NCBI RefSeq assembly: GCF_014303735.1
Contig: NZ_CP060296.1
Location: 248,001 to 312,000, forward strand
Length of the DNA stretch: 64,000 nucleotides
From: Variovorax sp. PAMC28562
Lineage (GTDB): Bacteria; Pseudomonadota; Gammaproteobacteria; Burkholderiales; Burkholderiaceae_C
Reading direction: 5' to 3'
Shown one piece after another: positions 56,199 to 64,000 of this stretch. The position numbers and the translations under genes are program-made. Every line of letters starts with the position of its first letter. Position 1 is the first letter of the stretch. The notes below the pieces were generated by a model. That model was not told the DNA's origin. It worked only from the letters and a program-made list of their open reading frames with translations, and searched no databases.

Positions 56199-58037
56199 AT
56201 GGCCATTGCTTCGCCAGTCACCCCGACACCCGACGCGCTGCTTGCCGGGCCTGCACGCAAGAGCGTTGCCCGCACCTGGGGTCCGCTGCTCGCCATCCTC
56301 ATCCTGGTGGCCCTGCCGCTGCTGCCGCTGCCCGACTTCTGGATCCTCCAGCTCAACTACATCGGCATCTACGCGTTGCCCGTACTCGGCTTGGTGCTGC
56401 TCACCGGCGTCGGTGGCCTGACTTCCTTCGGGCAGGCCGCCTTCGTCGGCATCGGCGCGTACACCACCGCCTATTTGACGGTGAACCTGGACATGTCGCC
56501 GTGGCTCACCTTGTTCATCGGCTTGGGCCTGACCGCGCTGAGCGCCGCCTTCATCGGCGCCATCACCCTGCGAATGTCGGGCCACTACCTGCCGCTGGCG
56601 ACCATCGCCTGGGCGCTGGCGCTGTACTACCTCATGGGCAATCTCGATGCGCTCGGCAAGTACGACGGCATCCTGGGCGTCAAGGGGCTGTCGCTGTTCG
56701 GCTTCGAGTTCGGCAAGCAGCGCATCTTCTATGCGCTGGTCTGGGCGCTGGTGCTGGTCGCTTCCTTCGCCGTCATCCGGCTGCTCGATTCGCGCAGCGG
56801 CCGCGCCATTCGCGCGCTGGCCGGCGGCTCGCAAATGGCCGAGGCGATGGGCGTCAACACGCTGCGCTTCAAGATCGGCATCTTCGTGCTGGCGGCGCTG
56901 TTGGCTTCGGTCTCTGGCTGGCTCTATGCGCACTTCCAGCGCACCGTCAATCCTTCTCCCTTTGGCTTGAAGATGGGCATCGAGTACCTCTTCATGGCGG
57001 TGCTGGGCGGCTCGGCACACGTGTGGGGCGCCATCGCCGGCGCCGGCATCGTCAAGCTGCTGGAAGACCAGTTGCAGGTGCTCCTGCCGCGCCTGATCGG
57101 CACCAGCGGCAACTACGAACTCATCGTCTTCGGCATCATGATCGTGCTGGTGCTCAAGTACCTGCCGGACGGCGTCTGGGCCTTCGTCGACCGGCGCCTG
57201 CCGCGGCCGCACCGGGCGCGAGACTGGGGTGAAGGCGCTAACGTTGCCGAGTTGTCCACACGGACCAAGCCGGCCGCCGGCGAAGTGGTGCTCGACGTGC
57301 AGGCCATCCGCAAGACCTTCGGCGGACTGGTCGCGGTCAACGACATCAGCTTTCAGACGCGCGCCGGGCAAGTCGTCGGGCTGATCGGGCCCAACGGCGC
57401 GGGCAAGTCGACCACCTTCAATCTGGTCACCGGTGTGCTCGGTCTCTCCGGTGGCACGGTGAAGTTCCGTGGTGAGCGCATCAGCGGCCTGCCATCCCGC
57501 AAGATCGCCGAGCGCGGCGTGGCGCGCACTTTCCAGCACGTGAAGATGGTGCCCGACATGACGGTGCTGGAGAACGTCGCACTCGGCGCCCATCTGCGCG
57601 GCCGCAAGGGCGCCATCGCCGCGATGCTTCGCACCGACCGCGGTGAAGAGCGGGCGCTGTTCCGCGAAGCCGAGCGCCAGCTGCAGCGCGTCGGCATGGG
57701 CGACATGACGAACGAACTGGCCGGCAACCTCGCGATGGGCCAGCAGCGGCTGCTGGAGATCGCCCGCGCACTCTGCGCCGACCCCGCCTTGCTGCTGCTC
57801 GACGAACCCGCCGCCGGCTTGCGCCACAAGGAGAAGCAGGCGCTGGCCGAGGTGCTGCGCGGTCTGCGTGCAGGCGGGATGAGCATCCTGCTGGTCGAAC
57901 ACGACATGGGCCTGGTGATGGACATCTGCGACCACATCGTGGTGATGGAGTTCGGCACGCATTTGATGGAAGGCACGCCCGGCGAAGTGCAGCGCAGCGA
58001 CAAGGTGCGCGCGGCTTACCTGGGCACGGAACACTGA
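56199..58037 (+). CDS. Fused ABC permease-ATPase (LivM-LivG)
   Basis: A 612-residue protein joining two normally separate Liv subunits. Residues 1 to about 340 are a LivM permease with about nine helices (SFGQAAFVGIGAYTTAYL; the EAA loop near MAEAMGVNTLRFKIG). From about 362 it is a LivG ATPase with Walker A GPNGAGKST (about 396), signature LAMGQQRLLEIARAL and Walker B LLLLDEPAAGL. I chose the ATG at 56199 because GAGGAG lies about nine bases upstream. The stop overlaps the LivF start by one base (TGATG). Confidence 0.94.
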   Translation: MAIASPVTPTPDALLAGPARKSVARTWGPLLAILILVALPLLPLPDFWILQLNYIGIYALPVLGLVLLTGVGGLTSFGQAAFVGIGAYTTAYLTVNLDMSPWLTLFIGLGLTALSAAFIGAITLRMSGHYLPLATIAWALALYYLMGNLDALGKYDGILGVKGLSLFGFEFGKQRIFYALVWALVLVASFAVIRLLDSRSGRAIRALAGGSQMAEAMGVNTLRFKIGIFVLAALLASVSGWLYAHFQRTVNPSPFGLKMGIEYLFMAVLGGSAHVWGAIAGAGIVKLLEDQLQVLLPRLIGTSGNYELIVFGIMIVLVLKYLPDGVWAFVDRRLPRPHRARDWGEGANVAELSTRTKPAAGEVVLDVQAIRKTFGGLVAVNDISFQTRAGQVVGLIGPNGAGKSTTFNLVTGVLGLSGGTVKFRGERISGLPSRKIAERGVARTFQHVKMVPDMTVLENVALGAHLRGRKGAIAAMLRTDRGEERALFREAERQLQRVGMGDMTNELAGNLAMGQQRLLEIARALCADPALLLLDEPAAGLRHKEKQALAEVLRGLRAGGMSILLVEHDMGLVMDICDHIVVMEFGTHLMEGTPGEVQRSDKVRAAYLGTEH

Positions 58038-58765
58038 TGACGACACCTCTTCTCCAGATCCGGGACCTGCATGCCGGCTATGGCCGCGCCGAGGTGCTGC
58101 ACGGCATCGACCTGCAAGCAGGCGCGGGCAGCGTCGTGACGGTGATCGGCCCCAACGGCGCGGGCAAGTCGACGTTGCTTAACGCGCTCATGGGGGTGCT
58201 GCCGGCCAAGGGGGTCATCGAGTACCGCGGGCAGTCGATCGCCGCGCTGTCGCTCGAAGAGCGGGTGATGCTCGGCATCGCGCTGGTGCCCGAAAAGCGC
58301 GAACTCTTCGGCACCATGCCGGTGGAAGACAACCTGGTGCTGGGCGCGTTCCGGCAGGTGCGCATCGGCAACCGGCAATGGCGCGACCAGATCGATCAGG
58401 TCTACACGCTGTTCCCCCGCCTCAAGGAGCGACGCACGCAATTGGCGGGCACGCTGTCGGGTGGCGAACGGCAGATGCTGGCGGTGGGCCGCGCGCTGAT
58501 GTCGCGGCCATCGCTCCTGATGCTCGACGAGCCGAGCCTGGGGCTGGCGCCGCTGGTGGTGCAGGAGATCTTCCGCACGGTGAGTGCGCTGCGTGCCACC
58601 GGCGTGACCATCTTGCTGGTCGAGCAGAACGCACGCGCTGCGCTCGAAGTGGCCGACCACGGGTATGTGCTGGAGATGGGCAACGTGAGCCTCGAAGGCG
58701 CGGCGCGCGATTTGGCCGGGGATTCGCGGGTCATCGATACCTATCTGGGCGCTGCACGGGCCTGA
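58037..58765 (+). CDS. ABC transporter ATPase LivF-like
   Basis: The second ATPase of the Liv-type importer, 242 residues. Walker A is GPNGAGKST, the signature is LSGGERQMLAVGRAL and Walker B is LLMLDEPSLGLAP. It completes the importer with the fused permease-ATPase, LivH-like and LivK-like genes. Its start overlaps the fusion gene stop. Confidence 0.95.
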   Translation: MTTPLLQIRDLHAGYGRAEVLHGIDLQAGAGSVVTVIGPNGAGKSTLLNALMGVLPAKGVIEYRGQSIAALSLEERVMLGIALVPEKRELFGTMPVEDNLVLGAFRQVRIGNRQWRDQIDQVYTLFPRLKERRTQLAGTLSGGERQMLAVGRALMSRPSLLMLDEPSLGLAPLVVQEIFRTVSALRATGVTILLVEQNARAALEVADHGYVLEMGNVSLEGAARDLAGDSRVIDTYLGAARA

Positions 58766-58781
58766 GCGCACGCGCGATCAC

Positions 58782-60554
58782 ATGAACTACCGACCCAACT
58801 CCGAAGACGTCCGCTTCGTCCTGCACGCCGTGCTCGACGCGACGCCGCAACTCCGTGCCCTCGCACCATTCGCCGAGATCGACGCCGACCTGCAGATTCA
58901 GGTGCTCAACGAAGCCGCGAAGTTCGTCGCCGAAGTGGTCGCACCGGTGAACCGTGCGGGCGATGAAATCGGCTGTCGCTTCGTCGATGGCGAAGTCATC
59001 ACGCCGCCTGGTTTTCGTGAGGCTTATGCAGGCTTTCAGCAAGGCGGATGGCCGGCCCTGTCAGCTGCGACCGAAGACGGCGGACAAGGCCTGCCGGGCG
59101 TGCTGGAAGCCATCGTGTTCGAGTGGTTGAGCGGTGCCAACCACGGCCTGACGATGGCGCCGGGCTTGCTGCACGGTGCCTATGAATGCCTGAAGCACCA
59201 TGCCAGCGGCACGCTCAAGCAGCGCTATCTGTCGAAGATCGCGACGGGCGAATGGCTGACCACGATGTGCCTCACCGAAGCACATGCCGGCAGCGACCTC
59301 GGCCAGGTTCGCACGCGCGCAGAGCCGCACGTCGATGGCAGTTATCGCGTCAGCGGCGCCAAGATTTTTATCTCTGGCGGTGAGCACGACCTCACGCCCA
59401 ACATCGTTCACCTGGTGCTGTGTCGGTTACCGGATGCGCCCGCCGGCCCCAAGGGCCTGTCGCTCGTTCTGGTGCCGAAGGTATTGCCCGACGGCCGGCG
59501 CAATGCCGTGCGTTGCGACCGCATCGAAGAGAAGATGGGCCTGCATGGCAGCTCGACCTGCAGCATGCGATTCGACGCTGCCGAAGGCTGGCTGGTCGGC
59601 GAGCCGAGCCGCGGTTTGGCCGCCATGTTCGTCATGATGAATTCGGCCCGGCTGCACTGCGCGATGCAGGGCATCGGCCTGCTCGACGCGGCCTGGCAAA
59701 AGGCCGATGCGTACGCCCACGAGCGGCGCCAGATGCGCGCGCCTGCACCGGCGAGCGGCGCAGTACCGGGCTCGCGCGGCACCCAAGCAGCCGACCTGCT
59801 CGCCGAGCACCCCGCGATGCGCCGCATCCTCGATACGCAGCGCGCCTGGATCGATGGCGCGCGCGCCATCGCCTACCGCACCGCCATTCAGCTCGATGTC
59901 GCCAAGCACGCCGCCGACGTCAAGACACGCGACCGCGCGCAGCGCTGGTGCGCGCTCGTCACGCCGGTGCTCAAGGCCGCCTGCACGCAGCAAGCCTTCA
60001 GCGGCGCCAGCGAATGCCTGCAGGTGTTCGGCGGCCACGGCTACGTGCGCGAATGGGGCATCGAGCAGGTGGTGCGCGATGCGCGCGTGACCATGATCTA
60101 CGAGGGCACCAACGAGATTCAGGCGATCGATCTGCTGGTGCGCAAGGTGCTGGTCGATAGCGGCACCGGCATGTCGGCGGTGCTGATCGAGATGCGCGAT
60201 CAGCTCGATGCGTCGCGGGAGACCGATGCCGACGTACAGCGGCGTCTCGCCCAACTGCGCTACCTCACCACCACGCTGGCGATGGCCGCCAAGGTCGACC
60301 CGGTGCTGCCGTACGAGGTGGCCGACGACTACCTGCGAGTCGTCATGATCGTGATGCTGGCGTGGGCCTGGGCGCGCATCGACGTCGCAGCAGCCACGGC
60401 GACAGACGCCGAATCGACGCGCTGGTCACGCCCATCGGCCGCGTTCCGGCGCTGGGTGCTGCCCGAGTTCGACATGCGGCTCGGCATCGTCAAGCGCGCC
60501 TGCGACGCGGTGATCACGGCGCAGGCCGAGCGCGGCAATACATTCGGCACATGA
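58782..60554 (+). CDS. Acyl-CoA dehydrogenase (long FadE-like form)
   Basis: An FAD-dependent acyl-CoA dehydrogenase of 590 residues, the long type with an extra N-terminal segment and a C-terminal extension. Recognisable parts are MCLTEAHAGSDLGQVRTRA (FAD region), KIFISGGEHDLTPN, LQVFGGHGYVREWGIEQVVRDAR and the base-containing IYEGTNEIQAIDLL. It would introduce the alpha-beta double bond into a saturated acyl-CoA, for instance a dihydro-hydroxycinnamoyl-CoA, feeding the crotonase. The stop overlaps the MarR start (ATGA). Confidence 0.93.
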   Translation: MNYRPNSEDVRFVLHAVLDATPQLRALAPFAEIDADLQIQVLNEAAKFVAEVVAPVNRAGDEIGCRFVDGEVITPPGFREAYAGFQQGGWPALSAATEDGGQGLPGVLEAIVFEWLSGANHGLTMAPGLLHGAYECLKHHASGTLKQRYLSKIATGEWLTTMCLTEAHAGSDLGQVRTRAEPHVDGSYRVSGAKIFISGGEHDLTPNIVHLVLCRLPDAPAGPKGLSLVLVPKVLPDGRRNAVRCDRIEEKMGLHGSSTCSMRFDAAEGWLVGEPSRGLAAMFVMMNSARLHCAMQGIGLLDAAWQKADAYAHERRQMRAPAPASGAVPGSRGTQAADLLAEHPAMRRILDTQRAWIDGARAIAYRTAIQLDVAKHAADVKTRDRAQRWCALVTPVLKAACTQQAFSGASECLQVFGGHGYVREWGIEQVVRDARVTMIYEGTNEIQAIDLLVRKVLVDSGTGMSAVLIEMRDQLDASRETDADVQRRLAQLRYLTTTLAMAAKVDPVLPYEVADDYLRVVMIVMLAWAWARIDVAAATATDAESTRWSRPSAAFRRWVLPEFDMRLGIVKRACDAVITAQAERGNTFGT

Positions 60555-61078
60555 CCACTGGACGTAAAAAAACAGCCGGTGCCGATACGTCGCAAGCCGC
60601 GCCAGGCGCGCCCGCTTCGCCCGCGTCGCTGGCGTCGCGGCACGACCGCACCGAACGCCTCGACAGTCACGTGCTCGAAGCACTGGTCGGCTACAACACG
60701 CGGCGCGCCTGGTCGATGATCAGCGCGGTGTTCTCCGAGCGCATGGCGCCGTACGGACTGAAGCAGGTCGATTTTTCAGTGCTGTCGCTGCTGGGGCACA
60801 ACCCCGGCGCGACTTCACGCCAGCTCTGCAGCACGCTCGACATCCTGCCGCCGAACCTGGTGAGCCTGGTCGCGACAATGGACAGCCGCGGGCTCATCGA
60901 GCGGCGCCCGCATCCGCGCGATGGCCGTGCTGTCGGCCTTCACTTGACGCCCGCCGGCGAGAAGCTGGTGCACGAAGCCGAACAAGCGGTGGTGCAACTC
61001 GAACTCGAAGCCAGCGCCAAGCTCACCACCCGGGAGCGCGACACGCTCATCAAGCTGCTTCAGAAAATCTATCTGTAA
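60551..61078 (+). CDS. MarR-family transcriptional regulator
   Basis: A 175-residue regulator with a winged helix-turn-helix (about 68-135): VLSLLGHNPGATSRQLCSTL, then the recognition-helix area PPNLVSLVATMDSRGLIERR and the wing HPRDGRAVGLHLT. The basic Ala-rich N-terminal tail (1-40) is longer than usual. It is the last gene of the operon, coupled to the acyl-CoA dehydrogenase. MarR regulators in hydroxycinnamate clusters usually respond to the CoA thioester. The palindrome at 50448-50466 is its likely target. Confidence 0.93.
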   Translation: MTTGRKKTAGADTSQAAPGAPASPASLASRHDRTERLDSHVLEALVGYNTRRAWSMISAVFSERMAPYGLKQVDFSVLSLLGHNPGATSRQLCSTLDILPPNLVSLVATMDSRGLIERRPHPRDGRAVGLHLTPAGEKLVHEAEQAVVQLELEASAKLTTRERDTLIKLLQKIYL

Positions 61079-61105
61079 GGCTGGGCGCAGAGGTCGGCCA
61101 AGCTT

Positions 61106-61870
61106 TCAGGCCGCATCCCGTACATCCGCCACCGGCTTGCTGCCGAAGTCCGGCCGCTCGAGGTAAGCCAGCACCTTGGTGGCGGCCGCATCGGGCGAAT
61201 CGAGCAGCCCCTTCTCCTGCATATCGACGAAGCGACCACGGTCTGCAAAGAGGGCAGGATCGGTGGCGCGCATCTGCACCTGCATGTCGGTGTCGATCAC
61301 GCCCGGTGCCAGCGACACGATGCGTGCACCGTTCGGCGCTGCGGCTTCTTCGAGCGCCACAGCGCGCGTGAAGTGGTCCATGCCGGCCTTGGCGGCGCAG
61401 TACGACGCCTGGCTCGCCATCGCGTTGCGCCCGAGGCCCGACGATATGTTCAGCACCTTGCGCACGCTGCGCCAGTCTTTGGTCGCATGCAAGAAAACGG
61501 AGGTCAGCAGCAACGGTGCCTCGAGGCCGACGCGCATGGCTTGCGCAAGCACCGCTACGTCGGCCGTGGCCAGCGGACGCGGATCGCCGATGGTGCCTGC
61601 GTTGTTGATGAGCGTCACCTCGTCGAACGCCTGCCCGTCTTGCTGAGCGAGCCACGTCGCCACGCGTTCGGCCGCAGCCACCGGGTCGGCCAGGTCTTGC
61701 TCCCATTGCTCGAGACCGGTGCCGCGTGAGCTCGCCTGCGCTGCAAGTGATGGGTCGCTGCGCCGAGAGATGCACAGCAGCTTGTTGCCCGGCTGCAGGA
61801 GGCGGCCGGCCATGGCGCGACCCATGCCGCGCGAGGCACCGGTAAGAATGATGAGACGTGATGTGGTCAT
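61106..61870 (-). CDS. SDR-family oxidoreductase (sepiapterin-reductase-like)
   Basis: A short-chain dehydrogenase of 254 residues with TGASRGMG (10-17), NNAG, the catalytic Ser in NISSGLG, and the YCAAK active-site Tyr-Lys pair. The layout, including VSLAPGVIDTDMQ, resembles the sepiapterin-reductase-like or benzil reductase group of SDRs; the substrate is unknown. I chose the ATG at 61870, which starts the nucleotide-binding strand. It is convergent with the MarR gene and not part of that operon. Confidence 0.9.
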   Translation of the reverse strand: MTTSRLIILTGASRGMGRAMAGRLLQPGNKLLCISRRSDPSLAAQASSRGTGLEQWEQDLADPVAAAERVATWLAQQDGQAFDEVTLINNAGTIGDPRPLATADVAVLAQAMRVGLEAPLLLTSVFLHATKDWRSVRKVLNISSGLGRNAMASQASYCAAKAGMDHFTRAVALEEAAAPNGARIVSLAPGVIDTDMQVQMRATDPALFADRGRFVDMQEKGLLDSPDAAATKVLAYLERPDFGSKPVADVRDAA

Positions 61871-62097
61871 GGGATGAGCTCCGGGTCGGCGGTGCATGAA
61901 GAAGGAAAGCCCGCCATCATGCACAAGCCGCCGCCGCGCGTTACAGCGGCAAACTAATCGGCAATCCGCCGCTTGGCAATACGTCGCTCAGGCTGGGTGC
62001 ACTGGGTGCGGCTTCAGGCCCCGGCAGTGCCGCGGACGGCACTGGTCCACAAGGCTCGGCGATCGAGCGGCACGGAGGACTTCGTCAGTGGCTTTTT

Positions 62098-62343
62098 TCA
62101 GCGCGAGGCCGGTCCGGTCCATCCGCTGCGGCGCCCCGGGGCTCCAGCAGCTTCGAACTGGCGCGCGCCGGTGTCTATCGAGTCATCGAGCCGGCCGAGC
62201 AGCGTCACCGTTTCCTGAACCCGATTCGCCATCTCGTCACCCAATTGCTTGGGCGACCGGCTGACCACGATGACGATCAAAATTCCGGCGCCGACGATCG
62301 AGAAAAGTCCGGCGAAAAACTCCGCTTGTGTAAACAGTTCCAT
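62098..62343 (-). CDS. Small hypothetical membrane protein
   Basis: An 81-residue protein that I do not recognise. One membrane helix (about 8-27, FFAGLFSIVGAGILIVIVV) is followed by a hydrophilic tail with Gly, Arg and Ser. A ribosome-binding site GGAG lies about ten bases before the ATG at 62343. An in-frame start 11 codons earlier is less likely. It stands alone between the SDR gene and pcaF. The clean helix and ribosome site support it; lack of a known family keeps confidence moderate. Confidence 0.52.
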   Translation of the reverse strand: MELFTQAEFFAGLFSIVGAGILIVIVVSRSPKQLGDEMANRVQETVTLLGRLDDSIDTGARQFEAAGAPGRRSGWTGPASR

Positions 62344-62576
62344 GATCTTTTCTCCGTTGCAGACGCCGATGAGCAATTTGTCGAAGGGCGAGTCTCACAT
62401 GTGACGCGCGGAGTTCCTATTCGCCTTTTGGCTAACTCGCCCGTATGCTTTTCGGCGCAGCCCGTCCGCCTTAAAACTAAAGGCCTCAACCCTCGGCATG
62501 AAGCACACGATATGGTCCTTTCACGCCGCACAAAGCGCGAGGGATAACACCGAGAAACAAAAACAACACGAAAAGG

Positions 62577-63785
62577 TCAGACGCGCTCGAGGATGACCGC
62601 GATGCCCTGGCCGACGCCAATGCACATCGTGCACAGCGCATAGCGGCCGCCACCCTTGTGCAACTGGTTCACCGCGGTCGTGGCAAGCCGCGCGCCGCTG
62701 GCACCCAGCGGATGGCCCAAGGCAATAGCACCGCCGTTGATGTTGACGCGCGCGTCGTCGTCCTTCAGGCCGAGCAGCCGCAGCACCGCGAGGCCTTGCG
62801 CCGCGAAGGCTTCGTTGAGCTCGATCACGTCCATCTGGTCGATCGTCAAGCCAGTGAGCGCCAACACCTTTTGCGTAGCAGGTGCCGGGCCGATGCCCAT
62901 CACGCGAGGCGGCACACCGGCCGTCGCCATGCCGACGACACGCGCACGGGGTATCAGACCGTTCTTGGCCGCCATCGACTCGCTCGCCAGCAGCAGAGCG
63001 CATGCGCCATCGTTCACACCGCTGGCGTTACCGGCCGTCACGGTGCCATCGGGACGGACCACGCCCTTGAGCTTGGCAAGCGCTTCCATCGTGGTGTCAC
63101 GCGGATGTTCGTCCTTGCTCACAACGATGGCCTCTCCCTTTTTCTGCGGCACGGTGACAGACACGATCTCGCTGTCGAAGAAGCCCGACTTCTGCGAAGC
63201 GACAGCGCGCTGCTGCGATGCCAGCGCCATGCGGTCTTGCGCTTCACGCTCGATCTTGTAGTCGGTCGCAACGTTCTCGGCGGTCTCGGGCATGGAGTCC
63301 ACGCCATAGAGCTCTTTCATCTTCTTGTTGATGAAGCGCCAGCCGATGGTCGTGTCGTACACGGCGTTAGCGCGGCCGAACGCGCTCTCGGCCTTGGGCA
63401 TCACGAACGGTGCGCGGCTCATGCTCTCGACGCCACCGGCGATCATCAACCCCGTCTCGCCGGCCTTGATGGCACGCGCTGCGGAGCCGACTGCGTCGAG
63501 CCCCGAACCGCAGAGCCGGTTGATGGTGGCGCCGCCGAGTTCGAGCGGCAGTCCGGCCAGCAACGACGACATGCGCGCCACGTTGCGGTTGTCTTCACCG
63601 GCCTGGTTGGCGCAGCCGTAGAGCACATCGCCGACGGCTTGCCAGTCGACTTGCTTGTTGCGCTCCATCAAGGCGCGCAGCGGCACGGCGCCGAGATCGT
63701 CGGTGCGAACGCTGCTGAGAGCACCGCCGTAGCGGCCGAAGGGCGTGCGGATGGCGTCGCAAATAAAGGCTTCGTTCTTGCTCAT
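62577..63785 (-). CDS. pcaF: 3-oxoadipyl-CoA thiolase
   Basis: Last step of the beta-ketoadipate pathway: 3-oxoadipyl-CoA plus CoA gives succinyl-CoA and acetyl-CoA. The 402-residue thiolase has the nucleophile Cys92 in INRLCGSGLDA, His358 in GHPLGASG and Cys388 in CTMCIGVGQG. The start (FICDAIRTPFGRYGGAL) and the stretch CANQAGEDNRNVARM are characteristic of PcaF rather than general acetoacetyl-CoA thiolases. It lies 24 bases after pcaJ in the same direction. Confidence 0.92.
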   Translation of the reverse strand: MSKNEAFICDAIRTPFGRYGGALSSVRTDDLGAVPLRALMERNKQVDWQAVGDVLYGCANQAGEDNRNVARMSSLLAGLPLELGGATINRLCGSGLDAVGSAARAIKAGETGLMIAGGVESMSRAPFVMPKAESAFGRANAVYDTTIGWRFINKKMKELYGVDSMPETAENVATDYKIEREAQDRMALASQQRAVASQKSGFFDSEIVSVTVPQKKGEAIVVSKDEHPRDTTMEALAKLKGVVRPDGTVTAGNASGVNDGACALLLASESMAAKNGLIPRARVVGMATAGVPPRVMGIGPAPATQKVLALTGLTIDQMDVIELNEAFAAQGLAVLRLLGLKDDDARVNINGGAIALGHPLGASGARLATTAVNQLHKGGGRYALCTMCIGVGQGIAVILERV

Positions 63786-63809
63786 GGTCTTGTCTCTTTC
63801 AGGTAGTTG

Positions 63810-64000
63810 TCAGGCGGCGATCGGAAGGCCGACCAGCTTCTCTAATTCATCGTGGGCGAGGCCTTCGACCTTGTCGATCAGCTTCAGCCCATCGGGCGTG
63901 CATTCCAGCGTGGCGAGATCGGAATACACACGCTTCACGCACCCGATGCCGGTCAGCGGGTAGGTGCATTCCTTGACCAGCTTGCTCGCGCCTTGCTTGG
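63810..64000 (-). CDS. pcaJ: 3-oxoadipate CoA-transferase subunit B (3' end only)
   Basis: The last 63 residues of a CoA-transferase beta subunit, cut by the right edge of the window. The visible end includes CTYPLTGIGCVKRVYSD, then LECTPDGLKLIDKVEG and LVGLPIAA, typical of family I subunit B. Because pcaF follows 24 bases later, this is most likely PcaJ, which moves CoA from succinyl-CoA to 3-oxoadipate. A succinyl-CoA:acetoacetate transferase cannot be fully ruled out from this fragment. Subunit A should lie just outside the window. Confidence 0.85.
   Translation of the reverse strand, partial: KQGASKLVKECTYPLTGIGCVKRVYSDLATLECTPDGLKLIDKVEGLAHDELEKLVGLPIAA

Noticed and set aside
56136..58046. 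Minus-strand open frame (636 codons) opposite the LivM-LivG fusion
   Set aside because: Same antisense effect; the plus strand carries Walker motifs and permease helices.
62577..63785. Thiolase as the missing cleavage enzyme of the aromatic operon
   Set aside because: It is on the other strand, linked to a CoA-transferase gene, and carries sequence typical of PcaF. A moonlighting role cannot be excluded but has no support here.

Overview
The window is about 65% G+C chromosomal DNA from a betaproteobacterium of the order Burkholderiales. The gene orders hrcA/nadK-recN-rapZ, ispE-tRNA(Gln)-prs-rplY-pth and ctaCD-ctaG-ctaE-SURF1-ctaAB-SCO fit Comamonadaceae, possibly a Variovorax-like organism. 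The family and genus assignment is inferred from gene order and protein sequence and was not tested. I see no insertion sequence, prophage, integrase or CRISPR array. Nearly all the sequence is dense coding DNA.

Region 1 (1-14773) is housekeeping. It holds the heat-shock repressor gene hrcA (cut by the left edge), nadK, recN and rapZ. A minus-strand block follows in the transcription order mutM, dynamin-like GTPase, mutY. Then come a secreted TPR protein, lolB, ispE, tRNA-Gln(TTG), prs, rplY (Ctc type), pth, a small secreted DUF4124-like protein and a 2[4Fe-4S] ferredoxin.

Region 2 (14838-24491) is a peptide-type ABC importer (two permeases, two ATPases, binding protein). It is translationally coupled to an amidase and followed by a TTC38-like TPR protein. 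A histidine phosphatase and an alpha/beta hydrolase come next.

Region 3 (24509-33861) is a long minus-strand run, in transcription order: active M16 protease, inactive M16 paralogue, rsmD, coaD, pxpB, pxpC, pxpA. Divergent from it is ftsY, followed by an FHA protein and the heat-shock sigma factor gene rpoH. A perfect CIRCE operator lies in front of rpoH, so the repressor at the left edge of the window probably controls this sigma factor.

Region 4 (33955-44013) is a complete aa3-type cytochrome c oxidase locus. It has the structural subunits ctaC (with a fused cytochrome c), ctaD and ctaE. It also has ctaG, SURF1, ctaA, ctaB, an SCO protein, a second SCO-like membrane protein, a 36-residue membrane peptide, and small DUF2970, DUF2909 and DUF2244 membrane proteins.

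Region 5 (44141-49455) holds a BioC-like methyltransferase, comF, trmL, a MaoC-type hydratase and a kefF/kefC-like potassium efflux pair.

Region 6 (49497-64000) looks like an aromatic or hydroxycinnamate catabolic block. It has an amidohydrolase divergent from an operon of crotonase, feruloyl-CoA synthase-like ligase, SDR dehydrogenase, a branched-chain-amino-acid-type ABC importer with fused LivM-LivG, an acyl-CoA dehydrogenase and a MarR regulator. A palindrome in the divergent promoter is the likely operator. The block ends with pcaF and the 3' end of pcaJ, the last steps of the beta-ketoadipate pathway that would take the resulting protocatechuate to central metabolism.
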